From the NCBI GenBank assembly GCA_009761415.1, contig QUOL01000010.1:744001-808000 (forward strand): DNA of 64,000 nucleotides, written 5' to 3'. The translations under genes and the position numbers were made by a program. Shown here piece by piece: positions 57,907-64,000 of this stretch (positions within the stretch are counted from its first letter, which is position 1; the number at the start of each line of letters is the position of its first letter). The stretch is from Sarcomyxa edulis. Its lineage: Eukaryota > Basidiomycota > Agaricomycetes > Agaricales > Mycenaceae. The notes beneath the pieces are model-generated. The model worked only from the letters and a program-made list of their open reading frames with translations, had not been told where the DNA came from and made no database searches.

Positions 57907-60900
57907 CTACTTATGATTGCGACCAGCACGCTTGCCCCGCTTGCTACGCCGCGCTTCACCGTCCAGCACAGCCGCCATAGGCGCCGCCATCAAGATAGGC
58001 GGTCGCACCCCAATGCGTTCCTCCAGCACGACGCCAAACCGTGGAAACACCGAGGACGGAGCAGAGGTCGAAGCGGAACTCTCACCCCTTCCGGGAGACC
58101 GAATACGCTCAGCCAGAGGCAACGGCCGTCTCTCAGATACCGAACGACGCGAGTACGACCGCGAAGAATAAGACGGTGCAGGTGACCGACTACGGCGCCC
58201 ACGCGCCCGGCCCACAGAGGGATCCCGATATGATCGACGACGAGAAGGACGCCGACTGGACCCCGCAGTACTCCTGGAAACAGTACGAGACCCTCGCCGT
58301 CGAGCACGCGGCTCCGAAGTCGAGTAATGAGCCTCCGACCCAGAGTCAGAACGACTCCGAGGACGCCCACCAGCGCTCTCACTACGAGAACGGGAACGCC
58401 GTCGGATGAACTGTCGCGCAGGAGGGGGAGGAGACGCCCTGGATGAGCGAGACGCATCGCCCTGAGTCGCAGTCCAGTCCATAGGACTGGCGGCGCCCGT
58501 CAAGCCATTCCCGAAGACCTGTCGGCTAATAGTCAAGGCAGTCCCGATCGCCACGTCGTACTCCGATTTCCCCACCATCTGGCAATGGACGCGCTGACCC
58601 AGAAGCGTCTGACCAGTCATCAGGCCACACAGGATGGCCGCACTTTCCATGCGATCAAGCTGGACATACCACGCCTGACGATGTTCCATGCGAACCTCAG
58701 CCACCTCGGCCACCGTCATAGCCACCGTGCAGGACCTCATGACATCCAGCAACCCCGCGCGCAACGTATCAAAAGATACCCTCGTAAGGTCATCCAGCCG
58801 AACAAAGCTCGTGGCTTCAAAACGCGCCATGGGAGACCGGGACGCACGCTTCGTGCCCACCGGAGAACCAGAACGCCTCCCAGAGCCAACCGCCTGACGT
58901 GGAAGAGGTGACGAAGAATGCTCCCTATCCCGAGACAAGGAACGCCGAGTCGAATAAGACCGACGCGATGACAGGGAATGGGAACGACGTGCTGAAGAGA
59001 CACTGCTGGAGCGCCCGCGCCGCGAGCCCGTATTACGCCTCGTATCAAGGGATCGGCTTCGCGACCGCGACAACGCACGCCTCGGGGACATAGCTCTCCT
59101 CTTCCCACGAGAGTCAGAAGGCGAACGTGGAGGAAGCGGCGGCGCCACTGCGGTAGACGGATTCTTCCGTCCCCAGCCAGCATCCCGAACTGGAGGCACC
59201 CAACCAGGTCGCGTAGAAAACCCTCGAGACGCGTGCGCCACGGGTAAACCACGAATACCGCGAAACGGAACCCGTGGGACAGCACTTGGACCGGCCCTCA
59301 AAGCTGGACCTGTCGGCGTAGCACCAGGCGGAGAAACGACACCCGCCGCAGACGCTCGAGGACTGGAAGACGGCAAGGTGACAGCAGCAGCTCGCGGCCG
59401 CGCATCGTCAACACCAGACATCTGAACATCCCGCCCTAACGGTGGACTTCCGGGCAAACCGCTTGAAGGCCGACCCCCATCGTCATCGTCGTCGGTGTCA
59501 GATATCCCGCCAGAGCCCTGGATCTCCCAACGCTCCTTACCAGTCTTCGACAAGGGAGGTAAGAGATCTACCGAAGGCGGCTTCGCCACCGCGCCGACTG
59601 TCCCTTTAGCCGGCATCAACGTCCTGTACATCCATACCGACGGCTTGTAAGGACGCAAAACGGCATGATTGCGCTCACTCCGGCTGAAATACTTCAAACG
59701 AGGCGCCGGGCAACCGAACATCTCGCCAGAAAGCTCGCTCGTGCAACGATCAGGGTCCGAAAAAAAATATAACGTTCGCATTCGCGCCCTGTCGTACCGC
59801 ACCGCGTGACCTTTCGGAGCGTGAGCATGCTTTATCATGCACGAATTATTATCCCCATCTAAATCCTCCCAAAAGATCTCCCATGATTTTCCCTTTTCCA
59901 CACCCATAACCGGCGGGCATTCCACCCAGGGCATCCGTTGAGGGTCTAGTACGAGCAGAGTAGGTTCCTTGTAGGGAAAGTCCAAAATGACAGGTGGAAC
60001 GGGGACGGGCGTGACAGGCGCGGCAGCCTCGATAGCTTTGTATCTTTCGTAGTAGCGCCCCCCAGGCCCATTATCCCATACATCATTGACAACGTCTCCT
60101 TTCTGAGAACCATGTATTCCGATGTAACCTTGGACTCTGGACCAGCCCTGATACCAAGAAGAAGAACGTTTCCGTTCTAGTTCAGCATAAGTGCGCTGAG
60201 GCGCGATCCAATGATTCTCACATCGCGCCAAGCCTATGCCCTGCCTCTTCTCGATATCCTCGAAGGGATTGACCTCCACTGTGAATTGCACCGTGGCTAG
60301 AGTTCCATGACAGAAGGTCGACACGCAGGAAGACATCCGATGATCTTCCACCGGAACATCGCTGACGGGGACGGGGTAATCGACGCCTTCGATATACTCG
60401 TGGATAAGGTAACATGGCGCGCGTAACGCAAGCAACCATAAACCTTCGACTTCCTGACACCCATTCATCCATACACCTATATACCTATTGTCGGCTTTTG
60501 CAATGGGCCTGACGCGTAACTCATGCAGGGTAGGGGATGGACTTCGAGCCCGACGAGCGCTCGCCATAACTATCCAAGCAACACGTATGCGCAACCCACG
60601 CTGTACGCGAGCAACTTGATCTACAGCCCAATCAAATTGAACTTCGCCCCCCAAGCTAGGTACATCTTCCATAGTTGGCCAGCGAGGTCGTTCACTCCAC
60701 CAACCCGGCTCATTGGTAGCGATGTCCGATTCAGCTGCCATTAATCGATCCACATCGTTGCAGCGCAATCGTAAACCCACAGCTAGTTGGCTATCAACAC
60801 TTCCCATTGTACCACCTCCGGGCTCGCTGCAAGTCCAGTGGTCCGTTAATGGCCAGTGTTCAGCCCATTCGCTCCTTTCCTGCGCTGTAAGGCTCGCAGG

Positions 60901-61254
60901 TCGGCGTATGAAAGCCAACCAGGGTTCTCTGCCAGAGTAACACTGAGGAGATACGGTACAGTCGAATCGACCTAGATGCCCGTCGTAACGTCGTTGATTC
61001 TGAGAAACAGGTAAAGCTCCTGACCACGTCGGATCAGCGACTCCGGGGTAGAAAGGGGTTTCAGAGCTGTTAGGTGACCACAACTCCCATCGTTGCTCAT
61101 TTAAGAACACATCGCGCCCACTGTACTGTCGAAATGGAGGCAGAGCAAACAGAAATCGATCGTCCACGCTAGGTTTCTCGTTGTATCCTTCTCCGCTCCA
61201 AACTCTACAGCATGAATACCAAGCATTTATCGGAAGAGGCTGAGTAGAAGACAT
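57907..61254 (-). CDS. 1,115-residue retroelement-associated ORF with RRM-like and RS-rich C-terminus
   Basis: One uninterrupted frame from ATG 61254 in a genome where host genes are split every few hundred bases. The N-terminal 550 residues form a Trp/Cys-rich globular region of unknown family (WYSCCRVWSGEGYNEKP, YIGVWMNGCQEVEGLWLL, CYLIHEYIEGVDYPVP). Residues about 640-800 are Pro/Ser/Arg-rich. At about 815-905 there is an RRM-like pattern (SFVRLDDLTRVSFDTLRAGL, then YVQLDRMESAAILCGLM). Next comes an RS-rich tail (RRRSRSRSESAG, then RRGRS-type repeats) ending in the basic RRSKRGKRAGRNHK. A CT-rich tract directly precedes the start codon, suggesting its own promoter. Its place between pol and the 3' LTR makes it an accessory ORF of the gypsy element. 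It could instead be an intronless host gene. Confidence 0.7.
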   Translation of the reverse strand: MSSTQPLPINAWYSCCRVWSGEGYNEKPSVDDRFLFALPPFRQYSGRDVFLNEQRWELWSPNSSETPFYPGVADPTWSGALPVSQNQRRYDGHLGRFDCTVSPQCYSGREPWLAFIRRPASLTAQERSEWAEHWPLTDHWTCSEPGGGTMGSVDSQLAVGLRLRCNDVDRLMAAESDIATNEPGWWSERPRWPTMEDVPSLGGEVQFDWAVDQVARVQRGLRIRVAWIVMASARRARSPSPTLHELRVRPIAKADNRYIGVWMNGCQEVEGLWLLALRAPCYLIHEYIEGVDYPVPVSDVPVEDHRMSSCVSTFCHGTLATVQFTVEVNPFEDIEKRQGIGLARCENHWIAPQRTYAELERKRSSSWYQGWSRVQGYIGIHGSQKGDVVNDVWDNGPGGRYYERYKAIEAAAPVTPVPVPPVILDFPYKEPTLLVLDPQRMPWVECPPVMGVEKGKSWEIFWEDLDGDNNSCMIKHAHAPKGHAVRYDRARMRTLYFFSDPDRCTSELSGEMFGCPAPRLKYFSRSERNHAVLRPYKPSVWMYRTLMPAKGTVGAVAKPPSVDLLPPLSKTGKERWEIQGSGGISDTDDDDDGGRPSSGLPGSPPLGRDVQMSGVDDARPRAAAVTLPSSSPRASAAGVVSPPGATPTGPALRAGPSAVPRVPFRGIRGLPVAHASRGFSTRPGWVPPVRDAGWGRKNPSTAVAPPLPPRSPSDSRGKRRAMSPRRALSRSRSRSLDTRRNTGSRRGRSSSVSSARRSHSLSSRRSYSTRRSLSRDREHSSSPLPRQAVGSGRRSGSPVGTKRASRSPMARFEATSFVRLDDLTRVSFDTLRAGLLDVMRSCTVAMTVAEVAEVRMEHRQAWYVQLDRMESAAILCGLMTGQTLLGQRVHCQMVGKSEYDVAIGTALTISRQVFGNGLTGAASPMDWTATQGDASRSSRASPPPPARQFIRRRSRSRSESAGGRPRSRSDSGSEAHYSTSEPRARRRGSRTVSRSTAGSSRRPSRRRSYRDPSVGRARGRRSRSPAPSYSSRSYSRRSVSERRPLPLAERIRSPGRGESSASTSAPSSVFPRFGVVLEERIGVRPPILMAAPMAAVLDGEARRSKRGKRAGRNHK

Positions 61255-61307
61255 TTTCGAGCGAGGAAAACGAGAACGAAGAACGTGGGGTCGGGGAATA
61301 AGATACT

Positions 61308-61475
61308 CGCGCTAACGAGCAGCAAGTAGTAGTAAGAAAAGACTCGCGCTATCGAGCAGCAAGCCGTGTCCAAGATTCCGCGCTAAAAAGCAGCAGTACA
61401 AACGGTGAGAGTCCGCGCTAACAGTCGTTATACGCCTTGTAAGGGGAAATAATCCGCGCTGAAAGCAGCAGATCA
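61308..61475. repeat. degenerate 34-41 bp repeat array upstream of the extra ORF
   Basis: Five starts of CGCGCT at 61308, 61345, 61379, 61414 and 61455, four of them continuing to AGCAGCA after 4-6 bases (for example CGCGCTAACGAGCAGCAAG). Spacings are 37, 34, 35 and 41 bp. The array lies 54-221 bp upstream of the start codon at 61254, on the side where a promoter or leader would be. Confidence 0.6.
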
Positions 61476-61868
61476 GAGGAACAGGTGAATAATGGTTTGG
61501 CGACGTCGGCAGATTATGGGATGAAGGGGCAAAGTGGGCGCAGAAAACAAGATCTGGCGACCTCCTTTCCCAATTCAATCTTTACGTGGATCACGTGCTC
61601 GCGCCACTTCCCGCCGATCGCGATCTGCACTCTCTTGCCCCCTGTTCCTACAGGGGAAACCGCATTTCAACTGAGAGCTCTCGGTCGGAAAAGTATCAGC
61701 GCTGTAACATAGGCTAAAGATTATCTTCACTTTCACTTTTTAAAGCAATAATTCTCATTAGGATCGTAGAAGGATCAATCACGAACGCTTCTTGGCACAC
61801 TTCCATGTACTACGTGCTTAATACGGCGCATAGTATCCCACAACATTGACCACCTATCCTTGCTTCCT

Positions 61869-64000
61869 TCACGCCACCGGTTTGAGTTTCATCGCGAGAT
61901 ACTCCCTACGCAAAGCAGGCGCGTTGCGCAGATCATACTCCAATACCCAAGAGTCATCTGCAGGATCAAAGTCCTTCCAACGCACCAAGTACATCCGACG
62001 ATTACCGTTCTTCCGCGAGGCAAGCCTGTGACCCAGGATAGCTTCGACTTCGTATTGCTCGATATCCAAATAATCACGGGTAGGAGGTAGGATGGTACGT
62101 TCCCCGAACTCGGAAGAGGATTGATGGTACTTCCGAAGGTGATCCAGGTTGAAGACCGGATGCATAGGGTAGTTCTCGGGCATCCGTAATCGGTACACCA
62201 TAGGGTTCACCTTCTCCATAACCTCGAAGGGCCCAATAGTGCGTTGAATCAACTTCCTTCCAGTACCCTTGACATCGACGAGTTCGAGAGTGTGAGGATT
62301 AACCAGGGCCCAATCTCCCACTTCCAATTCGTCCACTTTCCTTCGATGTTTGTTGTGCGCCCGCGCTTGTCGTTCCTGCGCGAGCACCAAACTATCTCTG
62401 GCCGATTTCCGATGTGACTCTAACTCGGCCACGAAACCCTCGCCCTTCTGACTGGGGAGAAAGGGGCGATCCACTCCATCAAGATGAGGGACTAATAACC
62501 CCGCCGCAGCTTTGGGTTGATAGCCCATCAACAAGAAGTCAGGCGAGTAGGAAGTCGAGGAGTGAACAGACGAATTGTAGGCTCTTTGTATCTCACTTAG
62601 CCAACCCGCCCACGAAGCTCTGTCCGTGGCCACATAGGCTCGCAACATAGTCTCGATAGTGGCGTTCAGAATCTCGGTTTGTCCGTCTGTCTGGGGATGA
62701 TGGGCTGAGGATAGCGCCATTACGCTCCCGTAGTAGGCAACCACAGATTTCCAAAACGCCGTAGACCACCGCCTATCTCTATCAGCAATTATACGGCTAG
62801 GCAATCCGTACACATTAGCGATATTATTCACAAATAACTTCGCAAACCCTTCTTGGGATAATGTCTGATAAGTGGGGATTATCCGAGCATACTTAGTGAA
62901 CTTGTCCACTATCACCAGTATAGCATCGAACTTCTCGTTCCCAGAGGGAGGCAGTCCCGTTATAAGGTCCAAGGAAACCGTATCGAAGGGACGAGATGGT
63001 ATATGAGCTGGCCTGAGGCCACCCTGCTTCTTCCTTCGATCCACCTTGATCTTCTGACAAACATCGCAAGTAGTAGTGTATAACTCGGTATCCTTTCGCA
63101 TCGTGGACCAGAAGAAGGCTTCCTGAAGACGAGCCAAGAACCGACGCGGGCCGGCGTGAGCACTCTCGTAAGGGGACTCGTGGATCCAACGCAGCACGTA
63201 GGCTACCATTGATCTAGGTACGCATAGACGAGTATTCCAGTCAGCGTCAATGAAGTACATTAGCCCGTTCTTCCCGACACGAAAATGGGAGGGAGTAAGG
63301 AGCTTCTCCGCCTTCGGGTTCTCAACTACATACTTCGGTTTGAAGTAAGAATCCAACTGGTACCCCTCGATGAATCGACTAATCAGTTCCGGTTTGATAG
63401 AGAGTAGAAGATGTGGCTGATGAGCCCATTCTTCGTCCAAGTCTCTGTCCTCTGGCTTGCCCTTGACTCCAGCAGGATAAGTCCAGTGATCACCGTCGAT
63501 GAATGGTAGCGTCTCGTCGTCGCCAGTCACGTTCGTAGCAGGAGGTTCTTCCTCGCGCTTTTCAGCAGCAAGATGATCTTCCTCCTTACGTTTCTGGCCC
63601 CGCGTCTGTAATGCGAAAGCGTACTTGTCAATCGTCTCCTCAAACCACCAAACCGAGAACACGGCTCTCTCTGCCGGTGCAAAGAGGGCCTTGTCCTCAG
63701 CTCCTTGCGCCGTGTATTGCTTATCCTCATCCGGTATAATCGTTTGAATATCGTCCCTGATAGGCGAATCGTGCGGCGGTACCCGTGGAAGTCGCGACAA
63801 CGGATCTACGTTGGAGTGTACCTTTCCTGGCCTGTGAATGATCTTCAATCCAGGATAAGCAGCGTAAACCGCCCCCCACGCCGCGAGACGCCTATTGGTA
63901 TTCTCATAGACACGCGCCCACTGAAGGGCAGCATGATCGGTAACCAGAATAACTGTCTCACCCTCGATGAATGGCTGAAACTTGACAAGCGCCTCCTTCG
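61869..64000 (-). CDS. gypsy Pol, C-terminal part: RNase H end, integrase, chromodomain (partial)
   Basis: The frame is open from the right edge (EGETVILVTDHAALQWARVY, the end of RNase H) to the stop at 61869. IIHRPGKVHSNVDPLSRLPR marks the RNase H/integrase junction. The zinc finger is HAGPRRFLARLQEAFFW...CDVCQKIK. The catalytic core shows SLDLITGLPPS, IIADRDRRWS and SSAHHPQTDGQTEILN. A GPF/Y-like segment (RTIGPFEVMEKVNPMVYRL) and a chromodomain (YEVEAILGHRLASRKNG...YLVRWKDFDPADDSWV) end the protein. It differs throughout from the gypsy element at 34653-40038, so it is a separate chromovirus lineage. No disabling change is seen in the visible part. Confidence 0.93.
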   Translation of the reverse strand, partial: KEALVKFQPFIEGETVILVTDHAALQWARVYENTNRRLAAWGAVYAAYPGLKIIHRPGKVHSNVDPLSRLPRVPPHDSPIRDDIQTIIPDEDKQYTAQGAEDKALFAPAERAVFSVWWFEETIDKYAFALQTRGQKRKEEDHLAAEKREEEPPATNVTGDDETLPFIDGDHWTYPAGVKGKPEDRDLDEEWAHQPHLLLSIKPELISRFIEGYQLDSYFKPKYVVENPKAEKLLTPSHFRVGKNGLMYFIDADWNTRLCVPRSMVAYVLRWIHESPYESAHAGPRRFLARLQEAFFWSTMRKDTELYTTTCDVCQKIKVDRRKKQGGLRPAHIPSRPFDTVSLDLITGLPPSGNEKFDAILVIVDKFTKYARIIPTYQTLSQEGFAKLFVNNIANVYGLPSRIIADRDRRWSTAFWKSVVAYYGSVMALSSAHHPQTDGQTEILNATIETMLRAYVATDRASWAGWLSEIQRAYNSSVHSSTSYSPDFLLMGYQPKAAAGLLVPHLDGVDRPFLPSQKGEGFVAELESHRKSARDSLVLAQERQARAHNKHRRKVDELEVGDWALVNPHTLELVDVKGTGRKLIQRTIGPFEVMEKVNPMVYRLRMPENYPMHPVFNLDHLRKYHQSSSEFGERTILPPTRDYLDIEQYEVEAILGHRLASRKNGNRRMYLVRWKDFDPADDSWVLEYDLRNAPALRREYLAMKLKPVA

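Larger units (their letters stand above)
57489..64000 (-). mobile_element. second Ty3/gypsy element (3' part, continues past right edge) with an extra ORF
   Basis: From right to left on the minus strand: RNase H/integrase/chromodomain frame (64000-61869), a 614 bp spacer with a repeat array, a 1,115-codon ORF (61254-57907), the polypurine tract GTGGGGGGCAC (about 57838-57848), and a 3' LTR (57489-57837). The 5' half lies outside the window, so the target duplication cannot be checked; the 5 bp left of the LTR are ACGAG. Lack of any LTR between pol and the extra ORF argues for one element. Confidence 0.75.

Noticed and set aside
57799..59093. Plus-strand frames of 64-128 codons rich in Arg and Pro
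   Set aside because: They are the complement of the RS-rich tail of the minus-strand ORF; compositional shadow only.
61308..61475. CRISPR-like array
   Set aside because: Units are degenerate, spacing varies 34-41 bp, spacers are not distinct, and the genome is eukaryotic.

Overview
The window looks like a mushroom-forming basidiomycete (Agaricomycetes-type) nuclear genome. Genes are compact and cut by many 45-70 bp GT-AG introns. The host families are DUF6534-type 7TM proteins, a DUF6535 protein and coiled-coil F-box proteins typical of that group, next to conserved eukaryotic genes (MOT1, ECO1, SOG2, twinfilin, VAC1/PEP7, SCOT, a JmjC protein). No rRNA, tRNA or CRISPR was recognised. All exon models were read by eye from splice signals and family resemblance.

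Layout. 1-2808: a WD40-type gene running off the left edge, and a divergent seven-exon hypothetical gene. 3066-4680 and 17572-19243: two F-box paralogues in opposite orientation. They bracket a TA-flanked inverted-repeat element (4762-5417) and its 109 bp short form (10927-11035), a DUF6534 membrane protein (7615-9772), a small tail-anchored-like protein (11431-12059), the cohesin acetyltransferase ECO1 (12188-13394), an SDR-like reductase (13645-14706) and mitochondrial succinyl-CoA:3-ketoacid CoA transferase (15132-17325). 20730-34138 is a gene-dense host block: a mucin-like single-pass membrane protein, MOT1, a JmjC hydroxylase and SOG2 of the RAM/NDR kinase pathway.

34648-41024 is an insertion cluster. 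It holds a complete Ty3/gypsy chromovirus with identical 190 bp LTRs and a CTGAC target duplication, then an 864 bp hAT-like non-autonomous element with an 8 bp duplication. 42588-47292 carries VAC1/PEP7 (endosomal FYVE tether) and twinfilin (actin), divergently transcribed. 47762-56417 is a DUF6535 gene split by a complete Ty1/copia element with identical 300 bp LTRs and an AAGGA duplication; the coding frame reads through cleanly when the element is ignored.

57489-64000+ is the 3' part of a second, different gypsy element on the minus strand. Between its pol/chromodomain frame and its 3' LTR, the position an env gene has in retroviruses, lies an intact intronless 1,115-codon ORF. It has a C-terminal RRM-like segment and an RS-rich tail, and a degenerate 34-41 bp repeat array lies upstream of its start. 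This retroelement with an additional SR-type ORF is the most unusual system in the window. The identical LTRs of the first gypsy and of the copia element point to recent retrotransposition in this lineage.
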